A stretch of 7,571 nucleotides of DNA from Verrucomicrobiota bacterium (GCA_027297085.1 JAPUIL010000495.1:1-7571), one strand, 5' to 3'; counted from the first letter of the stretch, positions 1 through 6,424 are shown. Made by a program: numbers and translations. Notes: generated by a model not told the origin, from the sequence alone.

Positions 1-108
1 GCTGCGCCAAATAAAGTTATAGAGCTCCTGTGCCCAGTTCGTCCAAAATTTCGCTTTTGAATCATAACCAACGGTGAATAACAGGAATCCGCTCAAAAAG
101 AAAGCAAT
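1..108 (-). CDS. Possible partial hypothetical membrane or secreted protein (N-terminus), runs off left edge
   Basis: On the minus strand one frame stays open from just after a stop near 120 to base 1. It reads as a hydrophobic stretch (IAFFLSGFLLFTVGY) followed by a polar and aromatic part (KFWTNWAQELYNFIW), which looks like a signal anchor or membrane segment plus the start of a soluble domain. No ATG lies in this frame. The only starts are a weak ATT at 108-106, with an AGG about 8 nt upstream, or a TTG at 96-94. An ATG at 128-126 is in another frame that soon stops. I do not recognise the family. It may be a real 5' end, a frameshifted start or chance; only about 36 codons are visible. 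Confidence 0.25.
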   Translation of the reverse strand, partial: MAFFLSGFLLFTVGYDSKAKFWTNWAQELYNFIWRS

Positions 109-280
109 CCGAAATACCTAAGGGTCATGAGGGACAGACCAGAATGACAGCTTTTGTGAGAAATTTCACGTGAAGAATTGGCGTTAAGGGACCCTCAATA
201 CGCACCATTTGAAAATCATTTGTAAAAACCTCGCCTCAGCTTGCCAAGCCTCATGCAGGCACCAAATGTTTAATCCGAAG

Positions 281-841
281 ATGGATATCATCGCGAGCGA
301 CAAACACAACAAATCAGCAGTCAACCATTCCCGTATTCGGGCGCTTTGGCGTGTCCGCTATCTGTTAAAATGGTTGCCGCGCAGACGCTCCCTTAGCCGC
401 TATCCAGTCTTGGGAAAATTCAGTTGCCACCTGCGTAATCAGAATTATCTGTGGTCTTTCAAAGAGAGTAGAGTGGCTCCGGCGATTTTGATTGGTTCAG
501 TTGTCGCTTTTCTCCCTATCTTTGGGGTACAGCTACTAACTGTCATGGCAATCGCCCTGATCCTTAAGGTAAATCTGCCCATCCTCGCAGGACTACAATT
601 TATTTCCAATCCGCTTACTCTGATTCCCATTTACTTGGCGAACTATAAAGTAGGATCTTGGCTACTCGAATCCTTTGGCTTCAATCCTATCTCGCAGGGT
701 GGTTCTGGTAATCTGCTTTTCGGTCTACATTCAACATTAGTAGGTGGTATCGTATTGGGATCCCTGGTAGGTTTGTTTCTGTATGGACTTTATTTCGTCA
801 GGATAAAATGGTTACTTCGCACTTCTAAAGTTGCCCTATAA
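281..841 (+). CDS. DUF2062 family integral membrane protein
   Basis: Predicted inner-membrane protein of 186 aa, counted from the ATG at 281. After a basic N-terminal part containing LPRRRSL (32-38) comes a long hydrophobic region (about 66-97), then the motif FISNPLTLIPIYLANYKVGSWLLES (about 108-131). The ISNPLT...PIY pattern is the signature of DUF2062, a family of small membrane proteins of unknown function sometimes fused to or found near glycosyltransferases. A last membrane span lies at about 153-175, followed by a basic tail. The start is uncertain: ATG 266 (MFNPKM...) and TTG 209 are in frame upstream, and none has a good Shine-Dalgarno site. Its stop lies 38 bp before the NamZ-like ATG, so the two are probably co-transcribed, which would place it in envelope work. 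Family assignment is fairly sure; the role is unknown. Confidence 0.75.
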   Translation: MDIIASDKHNKSAVNHSRIRALWRVRYLLKWLPRRRSLSRYPVLGKFSCHLRNQNYLWSFKESRVAPAILIGSVVAFLPIFGVQLLTVMAIALILKVNLPILAGLQFISNPLTLIPIYLANYKVGSWLLESFGFNPISQGGSGNLLFGLHSTLVGGIVLGSLVGLFLYGLYFVRIKWLLRTSKVAL

Positions 842-1445
842 GACACAATGCCTGCTTATAGTTGTCCAAACTTGCAGGTATGCCATTTATCCCAAACACC
901 CTTCTCAGAAACCCTTTTAAATACTTCGGCCTGGCCGTGGTTCTGACCGTTTCGGGTCTCACGAATAATAGCCTGAGTGCTGCCCCAAAGATCCAAATGG
1001 GTATCGATGTACTTCAGGCAGGGAATTATTCGATCCTGAAAGGTAAACGTGTGGGCCTCCTCACACACCAGGCAGGTGTGAATCGCGATGGAATAAGCAG
1101 CATTGATTTACTACACCGGTCAACCACTGTAGACCTGCGAGCCCTTTACGGTCCGGAGCATGGAATCGATGGTGTGGCTGTGGCTGATCAGAAAGTTTCT
1201 AGTGGAACTCACAAGCGAACCGGGCTGCCCGTATTTTCGTTATATGGAGCATACCGAAAACCGGTTCCTTCCATGCTGAAAAATATCGATGTGATGGTCA
1301 TCGATCTGCAAGACGTGGGCGTGCGATCCTACACCTACGTGAGCTGTATGAAGCTTACCATGGAAGCCTGTTTTGAAAATAACAAGCAAGTGATCATTCT
1401 CGATCGGCCTAATCCTCTTGGTGGAATGAAGGTGGACGGCCCTCC

Positions 1446-1486
1446 CCTGGAAGAAGTATGGGAAAGCTACGTAGGTCCCTTCCCTA
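1446..1486 (+). repeat. Left arm of perfect 41-bp inverted repeat (original copy)
   Basis: This segment encodes [13 protein letters not shown], a normal part of the NamZ-like protein between the DRPNPLGG and [10 protein letters not shown] motifs. Its exact reverse complement lies at 1542-1582, with a 55-bp spacer at 1487-1541. Because it fits the family reading frame, this arm is the source and the other arm is the copy. Confidence 0.95.
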
Positions 1487-1541
1487 CTCCCTATGTACAC
1501 GGACTCACCATAGGTGAAATTGCACGCATGGCCAAAGGGAT

Positions 1542-1582
1542 TAGGGAAGGGACCTACGTAGCTTTCCCATACTTCTTCCAGG
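1542..1582 (-). repeat. Right arm of the 41-bp inverted repeat (inserted inverted copy)
   Basis: Exact reverse complement of 1446-1486 over 41 bp. In the plus frame it reads [13 protein letters not shown], which does not fit the NamZ-like protein. The first base (1542) and the last five (1578-1582, ccagg) are probably shared with the pre-existing gene. The inserted length is therefore about 35 bp (1543-1577), not a multiple of three, and it breaks the frame. The arms could form a 41-bp hairpin with a 55-nt loop in DNA or mRNA. Confidence 0.95.
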
Positions 1583-2237
1583 CTGGCTGGATGTAGAAGA
1601 CCAGGTACGCCAACGGGGGCAACTGACAGTAATTGCCATGCGGGGCTGGCACCGGCGAATGCTATGGACGGATACCGGACTTGAATGGGTGCCGACTTCG
1701 CCCAACATTCCAGACCTGTCTTCAGTTCTTGGCTACCCAATGACCGGACTGGGTGGACAAATTGGAGGGTTCAAACACGGCATCGGAACCAAATACCCCT
1801 TCCGGCTACTTACCTTTCCTGGCGTATCCGCCAAACGCCTACAACAGCGCCTGACCCAAATGAACATCCCCGGAATTCTGTTTGAGGAAAAGTCCTTTAT
1901 CCAATACAATGGAAGACGAGCAGTTGGGGTCTACACAACAGTAACCGATTACTACAGCCTGAGACCTACTGAACTGAGTTTCTACATGATGAAGCTGTCA
2001 GCGGAATTTCTGGGAACCAATCCCTTTAGTAAGGTGCCTTTTTCTCAAGAGCGTTTGTTCAATAAACACGTCGGCTCAACAGCTTGGTGGGAAGCGCTTT
2101 CTACTCAGGGAGCCCGGGTGAATGTCGCAGCTTGGGTCCGGCAGTGGGAGAAACAAGCATACGCTTTCCGCGAAACAACTAAGCGTTTCTGGCTATATAA
2201 GTAGGGAAAGTCCAGGAATATAGAATCCAGGAGGTAG

Positions 2238-2375
2238 AAGTTAGAACAGATTCCTAACCCAGCGAAGCCGGAACCAAAAGGAATTACCATTAAACTAAAT
2301 GCGGCACAGCTGGATGCTATGGCCCTACCCATAGACGGACAATTCCATGATCTCACGATCATGGCTACAATGTAG
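2238..2375 (+). pseudogene. Possible gene remnant with Shine-Dalgarno site but no start codon
   Basis: A 45-codon open frame follows an aggaggt at 2229-2235 and a TAG at 2235-2237, and ends at TAG 2373-2375. The inferred peptide (…KPEPKGITIKLNAAQLDAMALPIDGQFHDLTIMATM) has a protein-like mix of residues. It has no ATG, GTG or TTG in the usual place; the nearest candidates are an ATT at 2250 and an ATG at 2319. The end of the frame overlaps the hairpin at 2352-2388. I do not recognise the family. It may be the decayed end of a gene or chance. Confidence 0.15.
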
Positions 2376-2388
2376 CCATGGCCGTGAG
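2352..2388. repeat. Strong imperfect palindrome/hairpin (REP-like)
   Basis: Arms of 17 nt (2352-2368 and 2372-2388) enclose a 3-nt loop (aat). The inner nine bases are perfectly complementary (catggctac with gtagccatg), then come a G-T pair and one mismatch, then six perfect pairs (ctcacg with cgtgag). Overlapping alternatives exist: ccatgat (2345-2351) pairs with atcatgg (2358-2364), and tggc (2379-2382) with gcca (2389-2392). These would expose ctcacg and cgtgag as complementary loops. It lies between converging genes, so it could act as an RNA 3'-end stabiliser or bidirectional terminator, but there is no T-tract on either side. Confidence 0.7.
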
Positions 2389-2425
2389 GCCAGTGATTCG
2401 CACTAAGTGGACCGCAATTTCATTA

Positions 2426-2636
2426 GGGGCTCCTCACGGAGTCGAGGTGTCGAGCTTAACGACTGACAGGCGAGGGAGCGCACACCGGTGCGTGACCGAA
2501 CCGGGAGGGAGGCACACTCGGCACGTCGGCCCGCAGATGGGTGCATTACGAACATCCCGGACCTTCCTCTGACGCCGCGATTTTCGAACCTCTGCTTTTT
2601 AATCCCCTCTTGTGCACTCATCCATTGAGGAGCCCC
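2426..2636. mobile_element. MITE-like non-coding element with terminal inverted repeats, TA-flanked
   Basis: An 11-bp perfect terminal inverted repeat (ggggctcctca at 2426-2436, tgaggagcccc at 2626-2636) bounds about 211 bp. TA lies just outside each end (2424-2425 and 2637-2638), as expected if a TA target was duplicated, which is the habit of IS630/Tc1-mariner elements. The outer CAT/ATG makes the repeat 16 bp in all and is explained by a palindromic target, CATTAATG. Base composition looks more GC-rich than the flanks, and I find no transposase. Inside are nested stems: gaggt-g-tcga (2444-2453) with tcgaacctc (2584-2592); cgcac (2479-2483) with gtgcg (2488-2492); ccggga (2501-2506) with tcccgg (2555-2560). 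A structured non-coding RNA is the main alternative. Copy number in the genome is unknown. Confidence 0.55.
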
Positions 2637-3430
2637 TAATGCTGCCAGGCAGGTGACCAGCAGGTGGTCCGGCCCCCGACCGTATCGCGTTGAAGCGGCT
2701 TTTCGGTTAGTGGGCAGGTCCCACCATCTTTCCAACGGTGATTGAATAGCCAGGAATTTGGAAAATCTCCCCAATCATCGCCTACGATCCGCAATGCATA
2801 CCTGCAAACCCAGCGCAGCTGCTCGTACAGTGTCTTTCTTTCATAGTCCGAAAGGCTTTTCACCCGCCGCGTAGGCGCCAAGCGCGCGCGCCAGAGAATT
2901 TCATCAGCCATCCAGTTGCCCACACCTGGAAATATCTCCTGCATCAATAGCAGTGGTTTAAGCTGAGTCCCCTTCCTTCGATCAAGATGTGTCGAAAAGA
3001 ATGAGTAAGAGAACTTCTTTGACAGCACCTGCGGTGGAAGCCCAGCCCACCATTCGGGCGCTTTTTTGCTCGTGGCAAATCGAATACGTCCAAATTGCCG
3101 GGGATTGTTAAACAGCATCAGACCCTTCTTTGTTTCCAAAACCAAGTGCGCATAACGGTCATCGTACTCAGAATCCTCAGTGAATCTCAGCTCGCCGGTC
3201 ATCCCCAAGTGGATACCCAACCACCCCGACCGATTGGATCGGAATAGCATTTGTTTCCCGTGCGTCTCGGAGGCGACCAAACGACTGCCAGCGAGAGCGC
3301 TGACCAGTTCAACCACATCGCAATCTCTATACAAACGGGTCCAAGGATGCGTCGTTACTCGAATAATCCGCTGACCAAGGCCAGGAGACCATTGTTTGCG
3401 AAAATACTCTACTTCAGCCAGCTCAGGCAT
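2636..3430 (-). CDS. Formamidopyrimidine-DNA glycosylase / endonuclease VIII family protein (Fpg/Nei)
   Basis: Base-excision repair enzyme of 264 aa that would remove oxidised bases and nick the abasic site. The N-terminus is MPELAEVE: after Met removal Pro2 is the Schiff-base nucleophile and Glu3 the acid, as in the family. Other expected residues are the beta-turn Lys (HGKQ, K59), the intercalating Met (GMTGE, M77) and RQF (R111, F113). The helix-two-turn-helix is PGVGNWMADEILWRARLAP (168-186). The C-terminal finger is atypical: only Cys239 of the four zinc cysteines is in place. The third and fourth positions are Ser259 and Trp262 in GGRTTCWSPAWQ, while the finger Arg (R254) is kept, which suggests a zincless finger. 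The start lies 5 nt after the stop of the upstream minus-strand gene, so they form an operon. The stop codon TAG is made by the edge of the repeat element. The subfamily (Fpg or Nei) is not settled. Confidence 0.9.
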   Translation of the reverse strand: MPELAEVEYFRKQWSPGLGQRIIRVTTHPWTRLYRDCDVVELVSALAGSRLVASETHGKQMLFRSNRSGWLGIHLGMTGELRFTEDSEYDDRYAHLVLETKKGLMLFNNPRQFGRIRFATSKKAPEWWAGLPPQVLSKKFSYSFFSTHLDRRKGTQLKPLLLMQEIFPGVGNWMADEILWRARLAPTRRVKSLSDYERKTLYEQLRWVCRYALRIVGDDWGDFPNSWLFNHRWKDGGTCPLTEKPLQRDTVGGRTTCWSPAWQH

Positions 3431-3435
3431 ATCAC

Positions 3436-4104
3436 TTATTCTTCTACTACAATTAAACCGGATTCTGGATCATAAAGGTTCTTGTTGCTAGCGTTGAATT
3501 CCAATTTCAGCCGGCATTCAAGACCATACAAATCCAAAAGCTTAAATCCAGTCAGTAAATACACACCCTGCTCTACTTCTTCGGTGGAGAAAGCTAAGAG
3601 CAGATGATACCCGTCTTTAGCCACTTTAAAGTCCTCCGAAGGTGAGATGTAAAAGGTGCGTTGGCTACTGTTTACCGTTTTGGAGGAATAGGTCTTTATC
3701 TCCAGGTAAAAATAATCCTCCTCCACGATTGCATACAGGTCCGGATAGCCTGCGGTCTTTTTTCTGCCGGAAGGCGGAGTGGGTCGACCGGCCTCCAAAC
3801 CAGACTTCTCTAACGCTGCGATAACATAAAGCTCCACCGCATTGCCCACTTCATTGATACGCTTGGCTCGAATAGGATTTTCCGCAACTTCAGCTAGGAC
3901 TGTTTCTCCAACTTTTCGAAAAGTTGGAGCCTGAGCTTCATCCCAATCGTACACTTCGTGTCCGGAAATCAATTTGATTAGGTCGGGCAAGGCGATGCGC
4001 CTCCCTTGTTGAGCCCTCCACTCTTCCAATGGCTCAGCCTGCACGCAGCCCAATATAATTCCACTCACGAGCAGCCAGACACTCTTCCGCCAGATTCCAA
4101 ACAT
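3436..4104 (-). CDS. Exported protein with PD-(D/E)XK nuclease-like motif
   Basis: Unrecognised 222-aa protein. The N-terminus has a clear export signal: basic GIWRKS, a hydrophobic core (VWLLVSGIILG), then either a lipobox-like ILGC (Cys20) or a signal-peptidase site after VQA (24). The mature part holds an acidic helix (RINEVGNAVELYVIAALEKSG, about 82-102), then GYPDLYAI (D122) and FYLEIKTYSS (E135, K137). The order Glu-helix, PD, about 12 residues, ExK on a beta-strand is the signature of the PD-(D/E)XK nuclease fold seen in many restriction enzymes. This is motif reading only. A C-terminal part (145-222) contains beta-rich stretches. It is the first gene of a unit with the Fpg-like gene 5 nt downstream. 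An exported nuclease-like protein would act on DNA outside the cytoplasm; a non-enzymatic relic of the fold is also possible. Confidence 0.6.
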   Translation of the reverse strand: MFGIWRKSVWLLVSGIILGCVQAEPLEEWRAQQGRRIALPDLIKLISGHEVYDWDEAQAPTFRKVGETVLAEVAENPIRAKRINEVGNAVELYVIAALEKSGLEAGRPTPPSGRKKTAGYPDLYAIVEEDYFYLEIKTYSSKTVNSSQRTFYISPSEDFKVAKDGYHLLLAFSTEEVEQGVYLLTGFKLLDLYGLECRLKLEFNASNKNLYDPESGLIVVEE

Positions 4105-4199
4105 GCCCGCAGGTTAGGGCCACCACCCATTAATCGCAATAACGAGTTTTATCCTTTTGTACAGGCTTTTTTGAATTGCCATCAACGCAGACTGATCGG

Positions 4200-4237
4200 C
4201 TTACTAAGAACTTTTCCTATTCAATAGGTTCAGTAAG
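4200..4237 (+). promoter_or_regulatory. Nested hairpin upstream of the sugar-catabolism operon (possible operator or leader structure)
   Basis: Outer arms cttact (4200-4205) and agtaag (4232-4237) enclose gaac...gttc and the near-perfect palindrome cctatt-c-aatagg. The hairpin ends 26 bp before the isomerase ATG, inside the 159-bp divergent region 4105-4263. Such dyads often bind a regulator or shape an mRNA leader. I could not identify convincing -35/-10 boxes for either direction. Confidence 0.35.
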
Positions 4238-4263
4238 TTAACTCCATTTTTACCTCAAGAATT

Positions 4264-5307
4264 ATGTCAAGAACCGTAACTTTATTCACCGGCCAATGGG
4301 CAGATTTGTCCTTGGAGGAATTAGCGCCAAAAGCCAAAGCCATGGGCTACGATGGTCTCGAGCTCGCCTGCTGGGGGGACCACTTCGATGTTCACCAGGC
4401 CAACAGGAGCAAACGGCACCTCAAGGAAAAATGGGAGCTTTTGCAGGACAACGGGCTGACCTGTTACGCTATTTCTACCCACCTGGCTGGACAAGCGGTT
4501 TGCGACCTTATCGACGAGCGCCACCAGGCTATTCTCCCCGAGAAGGTATGGGGAGACGGCAAACCAGAGGGCGTCCGCAAACGGGCTGCCCGTGAGGTGA
4601 TTGCCGCGGGGAAAGCTTGCCGGAAATTTATGGACCTCAAGCCCGGTCGCAAAAAGAAGGACGACTTCCCGGCGGTAGTAAATGGCTTTACCGGGTCCAG
4701 TATCTGGCACCTGCTATACGCTTTTCCTCCCACCACGCAAGTAATGCTCGAAAAAGGGTATGTCGACTTCGCGAAACGTTGGACACCCATCCTCGACGCT
4801 TTTGACGCTGTAAACGTCAACTTCGCACTAGAGGTACACCCAACTGAAATCGCATTCGATATCGCGTCTGCCGGACGAGCCATCAAAGCGGTCAACGGAC
4901 ACAAACGATTTGGCTTCAACTACGACCCTTCTCACCTGGGCTATCAAGGTGTGGACTATGTGAAATTCATCCGGGATTTCGCCAGCCGGATTTACCACGT
5001 GCACATGAAGGATGTGTGGTGGGGTCATGGTGACGGTTCTGTAGGTGTATTTGGCGGCCATACCGATTTTACCGATCCTCGTCGTTACTGGGACTTCCGT
5101 TCCTTGGGTCACGGAGACATCAATTTCGAAGAAATTATCGTTGCTCTGAACGACATCGGCTACGCTGGTCCACTTTCAGTGGAGTGGGAAGATGGCCGGA
5201 TGGATCGTTTCCATGGTGGTGAAGAAGCCGCCGACTTCGTACGGGCCGTAGACTTCACGCCGAACACCATGGCTTTCGACGCCGCTTTCGATACATCCAA
5301 TCAATAA
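4264..5307 (+). CDS. Sugar phosphate isomerase/epimerase family TIM-barrel protein
   Basis: Cytoplasmic 347-aa protein of the xylose isomerase-like TIM-barrel (AP endonuclease 2) superfamily, COG1082 type. It opens with [30 protein letters not shown], the usual first strand and helix. Likely divalent-metal ligands, judged from family pattern, are E190 (FALEVHP), D221 (NYDPSHL, with H224), H247 (YHVHMKD) and E307 (SVEWED). An insert at about 92-140 (rich in Lys and Arg, GRKKKDD) makes it longer than many relatives of about 280 aa. Members isomerise or epimerise sugars, inosose or keto-sugars, and some act as subunits of 3-keto-glycoside-cleaving enzymes. The gene heads an operon with two Gfo/Idh/MocA oxidoreductases, the first starting 21 nt downstream, a common partnership for oxidation then rearrangement of a sugar. 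There is no good Shine-Dalgarno site. The substrate is unknown. Confidence 0.85.
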   Translation: MSRTVTLFTGQWADLSLEELAPKAKAMGYDGLELACWGDHFDVHQANRSKRHLKEKWELLQDNGLTCYAISTHLAGQAVCDLIDERHQAILPEKVWGDGKPEGVRKRAAREVIAAGKACRKFMDLKPGRKKKDDFPAVVNGFTGSSIWHLLYAFPPTTQVMLEKGYVDFAKRWTPILDAFDAVNVNFALEVHPTEIAFDIASAGRAIKAVNGHKRFGFNYDPSHLGYQGVDYVKFIRDFASRIYHVHMKDVWWGHGDGSVGVFGGHTDFTDPRRYWDFRSLGHGDINFEEIIVALNDIGYAGPLSVEWEDGRMDRFHGGEEAADFVRAVDFTPNTMAFDAAFDTSNQ

Positions 5308-5328
5308 CACTTTAAATTAAACTGAACT

Positions 5329-6408
5329 ATGAGCACTAAGGCAGGAATCATTGGAGCCGGCGGTATGGTACAATACCATGTAGCCGGTTTTCGCCAAGCG
5401 GGAGCTGAAATTCTGGCTATAGCCGACATGTACGAGCCCGCGGCCAAAGCTGCCGCGGAAAATTTCAAAATCCCCACTGCCCTCGGTAGTGTGGAGGATT
5501 TGTTGGCTATGGATGAATTGGATGCCGTATCCGTAATCGTGCCCAACAAGTTTCACGCGCCCCTGGTTATTCAGGTATTAAATTCCGGTAAGCATGCTTT
5601 CTGTGAGAAACCACCGGCACTAAGCGCAGCCGAAGTACAGGACATGAAGGACGCTGCCGAAAAGGCAGGGAAGTTGGTCATGTTTAATTTCAACAATCGA
5701 GCTCGCCCTGAATCCTACGCCATGAAGGAATACATCGCGAATGGAACGGTTGGGAAAATCAACTCAGCCCAGGCTAAGTGGATACGCCGAACAGGCATTC
5801 CCGGATTCGGCGGATGGTTTACAACCAAAGAAATAGCAGGCGGCGGTCCGTTAATTGACCTGCTGCATATGGTCGACTTGGCGATGTTCCTCATGGAATA
5901 TCCAGAACCCGCATACGTACTGGGGAATACTTTCGATGATTTCATAACAGACAAGAATTTCAAAGGCCCCTGGGGTCTACCTGACAAAGAAGGTGGCACA
6001 ACGGACGTCGAAAGCGCGGCTCATGGGTTTGTAACCTTTAAGACCGGCCAGGTGCTCACCATGCAGGTTTCGTGGGCTGAAATGGTTAAGCGCGAGGAAG
6101 TATCCGTCGTATTTCAGGGGACCGGAGCAGGTGGAAAAATCGAGCGCTTATTTGGCAGCGATGGTCTAGATGAAACCTGCATCGACAGCTGTGAGCTCTA
6201 CGTCCAGGAAGGCGGCAATTCGGTTAACCGGGAAGTGATAGTGGAAGCATGCGAGGACATGGGACGTTCCCGGTCGGCTGCCAATTTTATCCTGTCTATT
6301 GAGGGGAAAGAAGCCCCCTTGAATACACCGGATCAAGCCCTCTCTCTGATGAAAGTGATCGACGCCCTTTATGAATCGGCCAATTCCGGAAAGCCGGTGG
6401 CCTGTTAA
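5329..6408 (+). CDS. Gfo/Idh/MocA family NAD(P)-dependent oxidoreductase (first copy)
   Basis: Predicted 359-aa dehydrogenase for a sugar, polyol or glycoside. The N-terminal Rossmann fold has GIIGAGGM (G9, G11, G12), and IADMYEP ends the second strand, where cofactor preference is set; the acidic D33 suggests NAD(H). The family motif CEKPP (E93, K94, P95) holds the catalytic Lys. The second catalytic cluster is GGGPLIDLLHMVDLAMF, with D177 and H180. Family length is normal. It lies 21 nt after the isomerase stop and 16 nt before the next oxidoreductase, with an AT-rich gap and no clear Shine-Dalgarno site. The likely role is reversible oxidation of a ring hydroxyl whose keto product the isomerase-type protein then processes; that is inference from context. 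The exact substrate cannot be told. Confidence 0.9.
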   Translation: MSTKAGIIGAGGMVQYHVAGFRQAGAEILAIADMYEPAAKAAAENFKIPTALGSVEDLLAMDELDAVSVIVPNKFHAPLVIQVLNSGKHAFCEKPPALSAAEVQDMKDAAEKAGKLVMFNFNNRARPESYAMKEYIANGTVGKINSAQAKWIRRTGIPGFGGWFTTKEIAGGGPLIDLLHMVDLAMFLMEYPEPAYVLGNTFDDFITDKNFKGPWGLPDKEGGTTDVESAAHGFVTFKTGQVLTMQVSWAEMVKREEVSVVFQGTGAGGKIERLFGSDGLDETCIDSCELYVQEGGNSVNREVIVEACEDMGRSRSAANFILSIEGKEAPLNTPDQALSLMKVIDALYESANSGKPVAC

Positions 6409-6424
6409 CCCCTATTAAATACCA

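Larger units (their letters stand above)
880..2204 (+). pseudogene. namZ: Secreted exo-beta-N-acetylmuramidase, NamZ/DUF1343 family, frameshifted by an inverted-copy insertion
   Basis: The family (DUF1343, GH171) removes terminal MurNAc from peptidoglycan fragments outside the cytoplasm. The N-terminus has a signal peptide: basic start, hydrophobic [10 protein letters not shown], likely cleavage after SLSAA. Family motifs follow in order: [58 protein letters not shown] and [14 protein letters not shown]. The frame then runs into extra sequence and stops at 1594-1596. The rest of the protein continues in another frame from about 1578 ([49 protein letters not shown]) to the stop at 2204. Deleting 1543-1577 joins the halves as ...AKG-I-P-GWLDV... 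in one 429-codon frame, near normal family length. ATG 880 is preferred because the signal peptide follows it directly; TTG 862 is an in-frame alternative. As written the gene gives two fragments, so it is a pseudogene or a sequence error. It probably shares a transcript with the DUF2062 gene upstream. Confidence 0.85.
2205..2425. other. Convergent intergenic region, left part
   Basis: Gene-free stretch between the NamZ-like gene and the repeat element at the fpg 3' end. It holds a short direct repeat (ccagga at about 2213 and 2227), a Shine-Dalgarno-like aggaggt at 2229-2235, a weak stem (gttag 2240-2244 with ctaac 2254-2258), an open frame without a start codon, and the strong hairpin at 2352-2388. 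No hairpin here is followed by a T-run, so I cannot name an intrinsic terminator for either converging gene. Confidence 0.6.

Noticed and set aside
1446..1582. 41-bp hairpin as a transcription terminator
   Set aside because: It lies inside a coding region, has a 55-nt loop and no T-run, and its right arm is explained as an inserted copy.
1240..1740. Long minus-strand open frame across the NamZ-like gene
   Set aside because: It is a shadow of the plus-strand gene. It reads [13 protein letters not shown] because the inverted copy places that peptide on the other strand; no family motif outside the copied piece.
2378..2774. Open frames on both strands (plus 2378-2572, minus 2403-2774) over the repeat element
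   Set aside because: They cross the element boundary, one overlaps the Fpg coding end in another frame, their content is Arg/Ser/Gly-rich as expected from GC-rich non-coding DNA, and no family is recognisable.
4105..4263. Sigma-70 promoter boxes for the two divergent units
   Set aside because: Hexamers such as ttgaat (4171) and ttgcca (4176) lack a matching -10 at 16-18 bp; I could not support a specific promoter.
4296..5112. Several alternative frames (plus 4296-4595, minus 4321-4710, 4464-4919, 4828-5112)
   Set aside because: All lie inside the isomerase gene, which has clear family motifs in its own frame; the others are shadows.
5301..5556. Two minus-strand frames at the start of the first oxidoreductase
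   Set aside because: They are antisense shadows of the Rossmann-fold coding sequence, with no plausible start context or motif.
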